Assembly (NCBI GenBank): GCA_025924315.1
Contig: JAICIO010000010.1
Location: forward strand, 17,247 to 81,246
Direction: 5' to 3'
DNA: 64,000 bases
DNA from: Phycisphaerae bacterium
GTDB taxonomy: Bacteria > Planctomycetota > Phycisphaerae > Tepidisphaerales > Tepidisphaeraceae
The position numbers and the translations under genes were made by a program. Positions 17,191 to 26,430 of the stretch are shown here, one piece after another. Each line of letters begins with the position of its first letter. Positions within the stretch are counted from its first letter, which is position 1. Below the pieces are notes generated by a model. The model saw nothing but the letters and a program-made list of their open reading frames with translations. It did not search any database and was not told where the DNA came from.

Positions 17191-17246
17191 GTAGGGTGTG
17201 CTTCAGCACACCGCGTCGCTCCATGGTGTGCTGAAGCACACCCTAC
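17191..17246. repeat. nested inverted repeat, GTAGGGT family
   Basis: Perfect 22-base arms (17191-17212 and 17225-17246) with a 12-base spacer. Each arm is a hairpin, GTGTGCTTCAGCACAC on the left, with loop TTCA. It fills the 63-base gap between lysS and the permease, running from 3 bases after the lysS stop to 4 bases before the permease ATG. It shares the GTAGGGT edge and TTCA loop with 4131-4206. Confidence 0.92.
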
Positions 17247-17249
17247 GGT

Positions 17250-18743
17250 CTAAGTTTGCGGGCGCATCAGCGGAAAGAGAATCACATCGCGGATGCTTTC
17301 GGCGCCCGTGAGCATCATGATCAACCGATCGACGCCCAGCCCCATGCCCCCCGCCGGCGGCATGCCGTATTTCAGGGCGCTCAGAAAATCCTCGTCCGTC
17401 TGCTGCTGCTCTTCGCGCTCGCCGACCTGGTGGGCGAAATGCTTCGCCTGCACGTCCGGATCGTTCAGCTCGGTATAGCCGGGCGAGATCTCCACGCCGT
17501 TGATCGCCAATTCATACACATCCGCGAAGAACGGATCCGCCTTGTTCTCTCGCGCCAGCGGAGTAATCACGCTCGGCACGTGCGTGACGAATGTCGGATC
17601 GATCAGCGTCGGCTCGATGAGCTTCTCGTAAACTTCCTGCAGCTGCTCCGCGGCCGATCCGTGTTGCTTCACATCCTTGCCGGGATGCTTCGCGCGAATC
17701 TCCTGCAGCTGCTCGTTTGATAAAGGCTCTTTGTTGAACTTCCAGCCTGTTCGCTCTTCCACAAGCTGATCCATCCGCACGCGCCGCCAGCGATGTCCCG
17801 GCGGTTGGGTTGTGTCGCCTTCGAGATTGATCTCGCGGCCGTTTGGGTGCTTGAGCTTCAGCGAGCCGAAAATGTTCTGCGCGATGGTGCACGTCATGCT
17901 CTCGACGAGCTCCGCCATCGTTTCCCACGAGCCGTACGCTTCGTACGCCTCGAGCATGGTGAACTCGGGATTGTGCCGCGGGCTGATGCCTTCGTTGCGG
18001 AAGTTGCGGTTGATCTCGAACACCTTATTAAATCCGCCGACCAGCAGGCGCTTCAGATACAGCTCCGGCGCGATGCGCAGGAACAGGTGAATGTCGAGCG
18101 CGTTGTGCTTGGTGATGAACGGGCGCGCGGCGGCGCCACCGTGCATCACCTGGAGCATCGGCGTCTCTACTTCCACATATCCGCGGGACTTCATGAAGTT
18201 TCGGATTTCATCCACGATGCGGATGCGCAGATGCATCATCCGCATGACTTCGGGATTGGCCCACAGGTCAACGTAACGCTGGCGATAACGCAGCTCGACA
18301 TCGCTCAAGCCCTCCCACTTCGCGGGTGGAGGCAGCAAGGCTTTTGACGAGATTTGTAAACTTGTTGCCCAAACCGTCGTCTCACCTTTATTGGTCTGTC
18401 CCAGCGCGCCCTCGACCACGATCTGATCGCCGAGGTCGAGCTGGTTACGAACTTCCCAGGCGGTTTCGTCGAGGCGTTTCTTGTCGAGTGCGACCTGAAG
18501 ATCGCCGCTTTCGTCGCGCAGTGTGAGGAAGCTTAGTTTGCCCATGTCGCGCTTGAGCATGATTCGCCCCGCAACTTTCACGATCGGCCCGCCGTCGTGG
18601 CCCATGTCGGGGGTGAATTGGGCGCGAACGCCCGCGAGCGACTGCACGCCTTCGGCGCGCTGGCCGTACGGATCGACGCCGAGCTCGCGCAGCTTGTCGC
18701 GCTTGGCCCGGCGTTCCTGTTCATAGTGGCTGGCTTCAGACAT
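17250..18743 (-). CDS. lysS: lysyl-tRNA synthetase, class II
   Basis: 497 residues, as in other bacteria. The N-terminal OB anticodon-binding domain (about 50-150) includes [20 protein letters not shown]. The catalytic core has motif 1 around [13 protein letters not shown] (here [13 protein letters not shown]), motif 2 [20 protein letters not shown] and motif 3 [14 protein letters not shown], ending FPLMRP. It charges tRNA-Lys. The protein begins [20 protein letters not shown]. It is the first gene of a minus-strand run with the Lol-type exporter and ilvE, but inverted repeats separate the members. Confidence 0.96.
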   Translation of the reverse strand: MSEASHYEQERRAKRDKLRELGVDPYGQRAEGVQSLAGVRAQFTPDMGHDGGPIVKVAGRIMLKRDMGKLSFLTLRDESGDLQVALDKKRLDETAWEVRNQLDLGDQIVVEGALGQTNKGETTVWATSLQISSKALLPPPAKWEGLSDVELRYRQRYVDLWANPEVMRMMHLRIRIVDEIRNFMKSRGYVEVETPMLQVMHGGAAARPFITKHNALDIHLFLRIAPELYLKRLLVGGFNKVFEINRNFRNEGISPRHNPEFTMLEAYEAYGSWETMAELVESMTCTIAQNIFGSLKLKHPNGREINLEGDTTQPPGHRWRRVRMDQLVEERTGWKFNKEPLSNEQLQEIRAKHPGKDVKQHGSAAEQLQEVYEKLIEPTLIDPTFVTHVPSVITPLARENKADPFFADVYELAINGVEISPGYTELNDPDVQAKHFAHQVGEREEQQQTDEDFLSALKYGMPPAGGMGLGVDRLIMMLTGAESIRDVILFPLMRPQT

Positions 18744-18859
18744 AGTTGTGATTCAGAGCAAAAGAGAGAAGATGATAGACGAAGCCCGCCGAAAGTAAAA
18801 AGCGTTGGAGATGTGGATGTCGTTGGTGCCCCCAGATTATTCAGGAATTTCTTTTGATT

Positions 18860-18963
18860 CGGTGGCACAGGCATTCCTGCCTGTGACGGGGCGAGGTACG
18901 CCTCGACCCGATTCGGTCATGGAGTACCATGCCCGATCACAGACAAGAATGTCTGTGCCACCG
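18860..18963. repeat. multi-hairpin inverted repeat, GGTGGCACAGG family
   Basis: Four palindromes in a row: CACAGGCATTCCTGCCTGTG, CGAGGTACGCCTCG, CATGGAGTACCATG and CACAGACAAGAATGTCTGTG. The first and last also pair with each other over their outer parts (CGGTGGCACAG with CTGTGCCACCG), so the whole 104 bases can close as a cruciform. It lies between the divergent lysS and DUF1570 genes, and the start codon of the latter (18949) is inside the last hairpin. Confidence 0.85.
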
Positions 18964-20151
18964 ATTGCCTGGCTGATTGCAGTCCTAGTTCTCGGATGGC
19001 ACAGTCCCGCCTCCGCGCAAACCATGCGCGTGCTCAACAGCCAGCATTACCAGATCAAAACGGACCTTGATTCCCAACTCGCCGAGGACCTCGCCCGGCG
19101 GATGGATTTGATGTACGACGAATACACTCGCCGGCTCGTCGATTTCGCCCCGCCGACGGATGCATCCAAACCGTTTCAGGTCGATCTGTACGCCAAGCGC
19201 GACGATTACATGAAGCTGACGTCGAGTCGCTTTCCAAACACCGGCGGCGTGTTCATGCCCGCGCGGAATCTACTCGCGGCGTTTTTGGAAACGCAGGGGC
19301 GTGACGGTTTGCGCCGCACATTACAGCACGAAGCCTTCCACCAGTTCGCCTTCACCGCCATCAGCCCGAAGATTCCCGTGTGGCTGAACGAAGGGCTCGC
19401 GCAGTTTTTCGAGGAAGGCGTCGTCATCGACAACATCGTGACCGTCGGCCAGGTTCCCCCGCGGCGCATCCGGCAACTCGATGCGGACATGAAGGCGCAT
19501 CGCCTCGTGCCGTTCGACAAATTCCTGGCGATGACCGATCAGGAATGGGAAACAACCCTCGCGGACAAAAACCGCGCGTCGGCCCAGTACAACCAAGGCT
19601 GGGCGATGGTGCACTTTCTGATCAGCGCGACCGATTTGGACGGCGAGCCGAAATATCGCTCGCGATTCATCGCGATGCTCAAAGCGATCCACAACGGCAC
19701 CGATCCGCAGCTGGCGTGGCAACAGCAGTTTTCGACGAACATCAAAGGCTTTCAGGATCGCTTCCTCGAATGGGCGAGCGCGCTTCAGCCAACAGAGCTC
19801 GCGCTTTATATCGAACATCAGGATGTGCTGGCCGACATGCTCGTCGAGCTCAAATCCCGCGGAGTTGTTTTCTCCGACGTCGGCCAGTTCAAAAGCCGCC
19901 TCGAAAACTCCGGCTACCGTCTGCAATATGAAAAAGGCCAGGTCGCGTGGACCAGCGAACGCGACGTGAAAGTCTACTTCTCCGACTCCGCCGGCAGAGC
20001 GTTCACGCCCGAACAACTCCAATTCGAACAACACGGCGAAGTGCTTCCCGAGCTCGTTTGCCGCCCCGGTGGAAGAGTGCAACTCCGCACGCGGTTTCAT
20101 CAGGAGGACGGCGGGATTCGGCATGAGATGATTGTGGAGCTGGTGAAGTAG
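18949..20151 (+). CDS. exported DUF1570-type putative metallopeptidase
   Basis: 400 residues from ATG 18949, which begins a clean signal peptide (MSVPPIAWLIAVLVLGWHSP, cleavage near ASAQT). Longer frames to 18805 translate an inverted repeat. Residues 80-155 have the planctomycete DUF1570 pattern: TLQHEAFHQFAF gives HExxH (H127, E128, H131) and PVWLNEGLAQFFEEG gives the third ligand E148, as in gluzincin peptidases. The C-terminal half is helical then beta-rich. It would act on protein or cell-wall substrates outside the membrane; no activity is known to me for this family. It is followed by folK after 2 bases. Confidence 0.85.
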   Translation: MSVPPIAWLIAVLVLGWHSPASAQTMRVLNSQHYQIKTDLDSQLAEDLARRMDLMYDEYTRRLVDFAPPTDASKPFQVDLYAKRDDYMKLTSSRFPNTGGVFMPARNLLAAFLETQGRDGLRRTLQHEAFHQFAFTAISPKIPVWLNEGLAQFFEEGVVIDNIVTVGQVPPRRIRQLDADMKAHRLVPFDKFLAMTDQEWETTLADKNRASAQYNQGWAMVHFLISATDLDGEPKYRSRFIAMLKAIHNGTDPQLAWQQQFSTNIKGFQDRFLEWASALQPTELALYIEHQDVLADMLVELKSRGVVFSDVGQFKSRLENSGYRLQYEKGQVAWTSERDVKVYFSDSAGRAFTPEQLQFEQHGEVLPELVCRPGGRVQLRTRFHQEDGGIRHEMIVELVK

Positions 20152-20153
20152 CG

Positions 20154-20663
20154 ATGGAATCGCAGTGTGCCATCGTCGCCTACATCGCATTCGGCGCGAA
20201 CATCGGCGATCGCGAAAAGACGATCCGGCGTGCGTTGGATTTGCTTCGCGAAACCGATGGCGTTCGCGTCACGCGCGTTTCGGAGTTCATCGAGAATGCC
20301 GCGGTGGGTGGTCCGGCCGATTCTCCGGCGTTTTTCAACGGGGTCGTGCAAATCGAAACAACATTGTTGCCCGAGGCGCTGCTTAATCTTCTTCTCGACA
20401 TCGAACAGCGGCTCGGTCGCATCCGGCGTGAAAAGTGGGAACCGCGGTCGATTGATCTCGATGTGATCCTTTATGGTGATGAGGTTGTGAACACGGATCG
20501 GCTCACGATTCCTCATCCACTCATGCAGGAACGACGGTTTGTGCTCGAGCCACTTGTGGAGATTGCGCCGGAGGTGATTCATCCGGTCTTGAAGATCAGT
20601 GCAGCAAAGATGCTTGAGCAGCTTCGACCTCGCTTGGCGGTTTCGCAGAACAAGCCGGATTGA
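20154..20663 (+). CDS. folK: 6-hydroxymethyl-7,8-dihydropterin pyrophosphokinase
   Basis: 169 residues. FolK motifs in order: AYIAFGANIGDREKTIRRAL, FFNGVVQIET, RREKWEPRSIDLDVILYGDE (the WGPRxIDLD block, with glutamate for glycine) and IPHPLMQERRFVLEPLVEIAP. It transfers pyrophosphate from ATP to hydroxymethyl-dihydropterin in folate synthesis. The start lies 2 bases after the DUF1570 stop, suggesting coupled translation; the link in function between the two is not evident. folP and folB are not in the window. Confidence 0.93.
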   Translation: MESQCAIVAYIAFGANIGDREKTIRRALDLLRETDGVRVTRVSEFIENAAVGGPADSPAFFNGVVQIETTLLPEALLNLLLDIEQRLGRIRREKWEPRSIDLDVILYGDEVVNTDRLTIPHPLMQERRFVLEPLVEIAPEVIHPVLKISAAKMLEQLRPRLAVSQNKPD

Positions 20664-20750
20664 TTGCGAAACCGCGAAGCGACCACCGAGGCCCTTACCA
20701 ACATCGCGTCGCGTTTGACCTCCTCCGATGCCCCCGATACAAAATTCATT

Positions 20751-21839
20751 ATGGGCGATAAGCCTTCTCAGTCTCTCGAACCGTACCGCCTCCAGATCGA
20801 CGAGCTCGATGCGAAGATTGTTGACCTGCTCAACGCGCGTGCTCGCGTCGTGGTTGAGATCGGCAAGGTCAAGCAGCAGAACAAGGCGCCGATCTATTCG
20901 CCCGACCGCGAGAAGGCGGTCATGGAGAAGGTGCGGAGGCTCAATCAGGGGCCGCTGCCGGATCGATGTTTGGAAGCGGTCTATCGTGAGTTGATGAGCG
21001 GGTCGTTCGCGCTCGAAAGACCACTCAAGATCGGGTTCCTGGGACCGGAGGCGTCGTTCTCGCACGCGGCGGCGGTGAAGAAGTTTGGCAGCAGCGTCGA
21101 GTATGTTCCGCTCAGCGCGATCTCCGCAGTGTTCGAGGAAGTCGTGCGCGGGCAGGTCGACTACGGCCTCGTGCCGGTTGAGAACAGCATCGGCGGCGGG
21201 ATTGTCGATACGCTCGATGCGTTTCTGCACAGCTCGGCGAAGATTTACGCAGAGGTGCTGCTCAACGTGCATCACAACCTCTCCGCCAAGGAGCCGTGGG
21301 AGAAGATCACGAAGATCTGTTCGAAGGCGGAGGTGTTCGCGCAGTGTCGCAACTGGCTCGCAGCGACTGCAAAGGAGCGGCAACAACTCGCAGTCGACAG
21401 CACGACGACCGCGGCGCAGATGGCGCGAGATATGCCCGGCGTCGCCGCGATCGGCTCACGCCAGGCGGCTGACCTTTATGGTCTGCATGTGCTCTTCGAG
21501 AACATCGAAGACAACCCGGACAACGTTACGCGTTTCTTCGTCATCGGCCGTGAGACGACGAAGCGCAGCGGCGACGACAAAACCGCCATCATGTTCACAA
21601 CCGCGCACAAGCCGGGCGCGCTGGCAGAAGTGCTCGACGTTTTCAAAGAGAACGGCATCAACCTCACGGACATCGAGAAACGCCCGAGCAAAAAAGTGAA
21701 CTGGGAGTACTACTTCTTCATCGACGCACAGGGCCACGCGGACGAACAGGCCATGAAGAAGGCGATCGAACAGGCGAGCAAGCACTGCCTGCAGTTGACG
21801 GTTCTCGGAAGCTATCCTCGCGCCACCGAAGTGTTGTGA
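20751..21839 (+). CDS. pheA: bifunctional chorismate mutase/prephenate dehydratase (P-protein)
   Basis: 362 residues, the normal size. Residues 10-90 are an AroQ chorismate mutase helix bundle (YRLQIDELDAKIVDLLNAR, PIYSPDREKAVMEKVRRLN). Residues 92-275 are the dehydratase (KIGFLGPEASFSHAAA, PVENSIGGGIVDTLD, DNVTRFFVIG, with the TRF motif). Residues 280-360 are an ACT domain (HKPGALAEVLDVFKENGIN), which normally gives feedback inhibition by phenylalanine. The ATG at 20751 matches the family start; an upstream TTG at 20664 would add a low-quality tail. It lies 87 bases after folK, same strand, and ends at an inverted repeat. Confidence 0.95.
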   Translation: MGDKPSQSLEPYRLQIDELDAKIVDLLNARARVVVEIGKVKQQNKAPIYSPDREKAVMEKVRRLNQGPLPDRCLEAVYRELMSGSFALERPLKIGFLGPEASFSHAAAVKKFGSSVEYVPLSAISAVFEEVVRGQVDYGLVPVENSIGGGIVDTLDAFLHSSAKIYAEVLLNVHHNLSAKEPWEKITKICSKAEVFAQCRNWLAATAKERQQLAVDSTTTAAQMARDMPGVAAIGSRQAADLYGLHVLFENIEDNPDNVTRFFVIGRETTKRSGDDKTAIMFTTAHKPGALAEVLDVFKENGINLTDIEKRPSKKVNWEYYFFIDAQGHADEQAMKKAIEQASKHCLQLTVLGSYPRATEVL

Positions 21840-21844
21840 GGGGT

Positions 21845-21908
21845 ATGTGGCACAGCCGCCCTCGGCTGTGCGCGCGGGAAGGCACAGCCGGGGGCGGCTG
21901 TTCCACAT
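21845..21908. repeat. nested inverted repeat, TGTGGCACAG family
   Basis: 27-base arms, 21845-21871 and 21882-21908, with two mismatches; each arm contains a hairpin like CACAGCCGCCCTCGGCTGTG. It fills the whole 71-base gap between the convergent stops of pheA and the large exported protein, a good place for a two-way terminator. Confidence 0.9.
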
Positions 21909-21910
21909 CG

Positions 21911-24556
21911 TTATTGCACTTCGACTTCGTCATTCAGAATTCGCGTGCCGACGAGCTCTTTCACGCCGCTTCGCACACGAACGCTCTTGACCGTTTTCAC
22001 GTTGGTGAAGCGATATTTCTTGATCGTCGTCCGGCCGGCACCCAGGCCCGTGACAAGGCGCTCTTGCCGCGCTTCGTCGGGCATCGTGACGAAGGCGGTG
22101 TAATCGATTGGCTTCTCGCCATAATTGGTGATCATCTGCTGGACGACAACGTCCTTGCCGTCGCGGAGCGCGACCGTTTGCAGGCCGACATCGGAGAGGC
22201 CAAGCTTCAGCGTGATGGGTGTTTCGAAAGTGGAATTCGTGTCCGCCTGCACCTGGAATTCGGCGGCGAGAGTCTTGGGGCCGGCGTAGCTGTTGTAGGG
22301 GAATTCGATCGTAATCTCGCGGTCGAAGGTCTCGCCGGGATTGAGCGTATACGTCATCGTCGGCGGATTGATCACCCAGCCTTGCGGTGCCTTCAGGCGA
22401 ATCGATCCGCTGATTGCCTGGCGGTACGGATTCATGAATCGCAGCCGGCGCGTGTGCGGTTTGAAACTTGATTCGAGCAACGGATTGTCGAGCGCGATGC
22501 TCGCGCGCAACTGCGCGAGTTGCGCATCGACGCCGAGCACGATCACCGGCAGCTGGCCGATCTGCAACTTCGCCTTGCCCACTTCGCGGTCGCTTGATTC
22601 CGAATACATCGCCGACGCGTTGCCCCAAAGATCGACACGCAGTGGATGCGGCCCGAGGTTGACCGCCAGTTCGCGCGATTCGCCGCTCGCGCCGCGGTTC
22701 CAGAGGATGAGCGCGCCTTGGCCGTAACGATCGAAGAGAAACGCTTCAACACCGTCCGCGATCGGAACCTTGCCTTTGAACTGCGCTCCGCCGAGGACGG
22801 TCATGAGCGTGCGAGCGATCATGAACATTTCCTGCGGCTGCTTTGCGATATGGCCGCCGTCGTGAACGACGGTAAACGGCAGCGGCAAATCGATGCGCTG
22901 CGCGTCGGCGGCGAGGGCATACACCACACGCTGAGCGAAATCGCGAATTTGCGTTTCCCGCCCATACGATTCGCGATCGAGCGGCATGAGGCTCAGCGAA
23001 AGGTTGTGCCCTTCGTGCGGCTTGAGGTCCTGCATGTACAGCGGCAGCTGCGCGGGCAAAACTTCCGGGCTAACCGAGAGCGCCACCGTCGCCGGCAGTT
23101 CACCGTCCAGCTCGTACCACGCCGGCCAGGGCATGGCGAGATCGGGTTTCTCGACCAGGTTCGCGAACTGGGTGTAAAGCTTTTTGTAGACCGCCCGCAT
23201 CTGCTTCTGGGCGACGAACTGTTCGGCCATGTCGTCCGAACCAAACTGCCAGCGATCGAGATGATTCGCGTGCCGCGCGACCATGTACGCCAGCTGCAGC
23301 TGCCAGTCTTCTGTCTTCGCCTTCAGCAGCTGCAACCACGAGTCGCCCTGGATTTTCTTGGCGAGGTCCGGCGGAACGCCGACGAGACAGGCCGTCGGCG
23401 TGATGTGCATCTCCTGCAATCGCTCGAGCAGGCGATCGAAGCTGTCCGAGTTGCTCTGCTGCACGTCGCCGCTGCTCGTCCACACGCCAAGCTTGATTCG
23501 ACCGGCGCCGAGAAATGGAAGGATATCCGGAAGCTCGTCCCATGCATCGAATGGCAGATTTGTCGCGATGATGCCGAAGCGGTTGTCCGGCGCCGACATC
23601 GGCGCATCGTCCGCGAGTCGCACAATGTCGAGCGACTGCTTGCCGAGTGATTGCCCCTGGCTGCTCATCTCCAGCGCGACGCGATACCAACCGGGCGCCA
23701 AATCAGGCAAAGCCAGCGGCATACGCTTCTCGCCGGGTCCCGTCTGCTGCGCCGACGACATCGCGAGGCCCGCGCTGTGCTGGTACACCTCTTTTCCCTC
23801 GGCGTCGTGAATCACAAGCTGCGCGGCGAGGTCGTCCGTGAAGCGATCATTGAGCAACACCTGCAGGCGAAGCGGATCGGACCGGCGGAAGATATTCCCC
23901 GGCCGCTCGGACGTGATCGTCACGCGCGGGACTTGCGAGATCGTCACATCATCAAACCACGCGGTGCCGTGAATATCCTGCGAGAAGAGTGCGCTCGTCC
24001 CAAGCGTGGTCGTCTCATACTGCGAGGGTTGCAGCAGCTGCAGTTCGAGGACGAGGAATGCCGCCTTCGCGTCGCTGGCAGACAGCTCGATGGTGAGTTT
24101 CTTCCACGGATCATCGTCGCTCTTCGCGGCAAACAATTCAGAGTTGACCGTACTATTCGGGATTTCGTTGCCGTCGAGATCGCAGAAATGCGCCGCGATC
24201 CGAGCACGGGCGTAGGTAAGCCGCGTGGTTTTGACGAAGCCTTCAATGCGATAGTGCGCGCCCCGCTGTACGGGGATTTGATTCGGATCGTAACGATAGA
24301 TCAGTCCCCCGCCGTCGAGATCGAAACGGAAGCTGTGTTTCCCCGTGTGCGGCGTGTCGGTCGTGAGCCGACCTTTGACGTAATGCGGCAAACCTTCGCC
24401 GGTAACCTTCGACCAATACATCGGCAGCTCTTCGGTATTGCCAAGGCGTCGCTCTTCGAAATCAAACGTGCGGAGCGCGCGCGTCACACCCACCGGCTGC
24501 GCGCGAAGGAACGGCGCGAATATCGCGACCGCGAGAATGATAAGGATTAGGCGCAT
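21911..24556 (-). CDS. large exported protein, glycoside-hydrolase-like, unknown function
   Basis: 881 residues with a signal peptide (MRLILIILAVAIFAPFLRAQ). Residues 25-220 read as a carbohydrate-binding-like beta-sandwich (FDFEERRLG, GKHSFRFDLDGGG, TAWFDDVTISQVP). Residues 225-320 look like a second beta domain with LAPGWYRVALEM. Residues 325-640 have the rhythm of a TIM barrel, with DAWDELPDILPFLGAGRIKLGVW, HLDRWQFGSDD and LALILWNRG-like strands. The last 200 residues are Ig-like or NPCBM/NEW3-like (NPGETFDREITIEFPY). This suggests a secreted polysaccharide-acting enzyme, but no catalytic pair can be fixed and no family is named with confidence. Confidence 0.7.
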   Translation of the reverse strand: MRLILIILAVAIFAPFLRAQPVGVTRALRTFDFEERRLGNTEELPMYWSKVTGEGLPHYVKGRLTTDTPHTGKHSFRFDLDGGGLIYRYDPNQIPVQRGAHYRIEGFVKTTRLTYARARIAAHFCDLDGNEIPNSTVNSELFAAKSDDDPWKKLTIELSASDAKAAFLVLELQLLQPSQYETTTLGTSALFSQDIHGTAWFDDVTISQVPRVTITSERPGNIFRRSDPLRLQVLLNDRFTDDLAAQLVIHDAEGKEVYQHSAGLAMSSAQQTGPGEKRMPLALPDLAPGWYRVALEMSSQGQSLGKQSLDIVRLADDAPMSAPDNRFGIIATNLPFDAWDELPDILPFLGAGRIKLGVWTSSGDVQQSNSDSFDRLLERLQEMHITPTACLVGVPPDLAKKIQGDSWLQLLKAKTEDWQLQLAYMVARHANHLDRWQFGSDDMAEQFVAQKQMRAVYKKLYTQFANLVEKPDLAMPWPAWYELDGELPATVALSVSPEVLPAQLPLYMQDLKPHEGHNLSLSLMPLDRESYGRETQIRDFAQRVVYALAADAQRIDLPLPFTVVHDGGHIAKQPQEMFMIARTLMTVLGGAQFKGKVPIADGVEAFLFDRYGQGALILWNRGASGESRELAVNLGPHPLRVDLWGNASAMYSESSDREVGKAKLQIGQLPVIVLGVDAQLAQLRASIALDNPLLESSFKPHTRRLRFMNPYRQAISGSIRLKAPQGWVINPPTMTYTLNPGETFDREITIEFPYNSYAGPKTLAAEFQVQADTNSTFETPITLKLGLSDVGLQTVALRDGKDVVVQQMITNYGEKPIDYTAFVTMPDEARQERLVTGLGAGRTTIKKYRFTNVKTVKSVRVRSGVKELVGTRILNDEVEVQ

Positions 24557-24616
24557 CGTCCGATAACATCGTTATCGGCAGACCAACACGGGAAACTCAA
24601 GCAAAGGATGCAACTG

Positions 24617-24685
24617 TGTGAGGCACAGCCGCCCTCGGCTGTGCTCGGGAATCAAGAGAAGCACACCGAGGGCGGCTGTGCCACA
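24617..24685. repeat. nested inverted repeat, TGTGGCACAG family, between divergent genes
   Basis: Left arm 24617-24645 and right arm 24660-24685 share GGCACAGCCGCCCTCGGCTGTG and its complement with a few changes. Here the repeat lies between two divergent starts (24556 and 24728), where no terminator is expected, so this copy could overlap promoters. Confidence 0.88.
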
Positions 24686-24727
24686 ATCCTTTTGACCTTT
24701 CCTCGCTAAAAACTGACACTGCTCGTT

Positions 24728-25690
24728 ATGGCTCGGCTGCGCGACTTCCCCATCGCGATTCGAAAAGTGGGCTTCATCGCCTTCGCGAAACGCGTCTGGG
24801 CGGAGGTCAACGACGACAACGTCTTCACCTGGGCGTCGGCTCTTGCCTATGCGTGGTTATTTGCGATTTTTCCGTTTCTGATCTTCGTCCTTACCCTGTT
24901 CCCCTACCTCCCGGAGCGTTTTCGCGGAAGCGCGGATCGGCAGCTGCATCATGCGATTCACGACGCGCTCCCCGCCCGATCGGCTGAGACAATTGCAGGA
25001 GAAGTCGATCGGGTGCTGAACCAGCCAAAAACCGGATTGCTCAGCATCGGGCTTTTCCTGGCGCTCTGGGGCGCCAGCGGCGGAATGTCGATGACGATGT
25101 CGGCGCTGGATCGCGCCTATGACGTCGAGCGGGCGAGACCCTACGTCAGACAGCGTTTGACCGCGATTTGTTTAACGATCTCGGTGGCGACATTGATCCT
25201 GGCGACGGTCATCCTCATTCCCGTCGGCACGACCGTTACGCGCTTTGGGCTGAAATACGTCATCGAGTACGCCGAGAAACTGCACCTGGGCAAATGGGTC
25301 GCGCCCGTGCACTTTCTGTGGAACTTCATGCGTTATTCGTTCGGATTTTTGTTCCTGCTGACGGCCGTGGCGCTCCTCTATCACTTCGGTCCAAGCCTCA
25401 AGCAGAAGTGGAGATGGATTACTCCCGGCTCTGCATTTTCGATCGCGGGTTGGCTTCTACTGGGGCTCGTCTTCCGCAAATACATCGATCACTCCGCCAG
25501 TTACGACAAGACGTACGGCGCCGTCGGCGGAGTGGTGATCCTGCTTCTGTGTTTCTACCTCAACGCGCTCGTGCTGCTCATCGGCGCTGAAATCAATGCG
25601 GAAGTCGATCTCATCGCGAGAAATATCCAGCCCGGCAGCCGCGACTTCCGCAATGATCCGGAATCGCAGCCGGTGGCTCCAGCGCCCTAG
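24728..25690 (+). CDS. YihY/BrkB family inner-membrane protein
   Basis: 320 residues with six membrane spans. The family shows as WASALAYAWLFAIFPFLIFV near the start, LWGASGGMSMTMSALDRAYDV in the middle, and YGAVGGVVILLLCFYLNALVLLIGAEIN at the end. YihY proteins were once taken for RNase BN; that activity belongs to another gene, and their role is unclear, perhaps in lipid or substrate transport. The C-terminal tail is soluble and rich in polar residues. The gene is divergent from the large exported protein. Confidence 0.9.
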   Translation: MARLRDFPIAIRKVGFIAFAKRVWAEVNDDNVFTWASALAYAWLFAIFPFLIFVLTLFPYLPERFRGSADRQLHHAIHDALPARSAETIAGEVDRVLNQPKTGLLSIGLFLALWGASGGMSMTMSALDRAYDVERARPYVRQRLTAICLTISVATLILATVILIPVGTTVTRFGLKYVIEYAEKLHLGKWVAPVHFLWNFMRYSFGFLFLLTAVALLYHFGPSLKQKWRWITPGSAFSIAGWLLLGLVFRKYIDHSASYDKTYGAVGGVVILLLCFYLNALVLLIGAEINAEVDLIARNIQPGSRDFRNDPESQPVAPAP

Positions 25691-25702
25691 AAATCCACAT
25701 TT

Positions 25703-25719
25703 CTTAGCGCAATCTTAAC
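25703..25719 (+). promoter_or_regulatory. possible Pho-box-like direct repeat upstream of the phosphate uptake pair
   Basis: CTTAGC at 25703 and CTTAAC at 25714 are 11 bases apart in an A/T-rich gap, the period seen in PhoB/PhoP-type boxes, 63 bases before the DUF47 gene. There are only two units, so this is a weak call. Confidence 0.25.
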
Positions 25720-25781
25720 AGTGCGTCGATTGTTCATGCCCGACTAGCGTTCTTTAAGCACTTCTCTAAAATCCGGCGACA

Positions 25782-26405
25782 ATGCTGAACCTGCTGCCCA
25801 AGGACACGACTTTTTACGACATGTTCGAGAAGCTCTCGTCCCACGCGGTGACGTCCGCGGAGCATCTGCGGACGCTGGCTCAGTCGTTCCCATCGATCGA
25901 CGCCGGAATCCAGCGCATCCGCCAGGAAGAGCACGCCGCGGACGAGCTTGCCCATTCCTGCCTCGATCGACTCGACCGCACGTTCATCACGCCCTTCGAC
26001 CGCGAGGACATTCACACGCTGGTGGGTGAGCTCGATGACATCGTTGACGGGATCGACGCGCTTGCGAAGCGATTTCCGCTCTATCACGTGAAAAAGATGG
26101 AGCCGACTTTTCAGAAGCAGACCGACGTGCTGGTGAAGGCGACGATCGCGGTCAGCGACGCGGTGCATCGCCTGCGAAAGAGCCGCAAGCTCTCGGACTT
26201 GAGCGAATGCCTGATTGAAATTCATCACCAGGAAAGCCTCGGGGACGACAATCACCACTCCGCCATCTCAGAACTCTTCGGCGACAACGCCGATCCGATG
26301 CGAGCCTTGCGATGGAAGGAACTGTATGACCTGATCGAAGACGCGATCGACGGCTGTGAGGATGTGGGGAATACGCTCGAGCGCATCGTGCTGAAGAACG
26401 GCTGA
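25782..26405 (+). CDS. DUF47/PhoU-like Pit accessory protein
   Basis: 207 residues, all helical, of the DUF47 (UPF0111, YkaA-like) family related to PhoU. Marks include the start LLPKDTTFYDMFEKLSSHAV, RQEEHAADELAHSCLDRLD, TPFDREDIHTLVGELDDIVD and the end YDLIEDAIDGCEDVGNTLER. It binds metal clusters and is thought to gate Pit transporters. It is directly followed, 25 bases on, by the Pit gene, which is the usual pairing. Confidence 0.92.
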   Translation: MLNLLPKDTTFYDMFEKLSSHAVTSAEHLRTLAQSFPSIDAGIQRIRQEEHAADELAHSCLDRLDRTFITPFDREDIHTLVGELDDIVDGIDALAKRFPLYHVKKMEPTFQKQTDVLVKATIAVSDAVHRLRKSRKLSDLSECLIEIHHQESLGDDNHHSAISELFGDNADPMRALRWKELYDLIEDAIDGCEDVGNTLERIVLKNG

Positions 26406-26430
26406 TCGCACCAACTCTCTCGGAACATTC

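Noticed and set aside
15522..17234. A 570-codon open frame on the plus strand opposite the ABC permease.
   Set aside because: It is the antisense shadow of a clear LolC/E-type permease, is rich in His/Arg/Asp as shadows in GC-rich DNA are, and starts within an inverted repeat.
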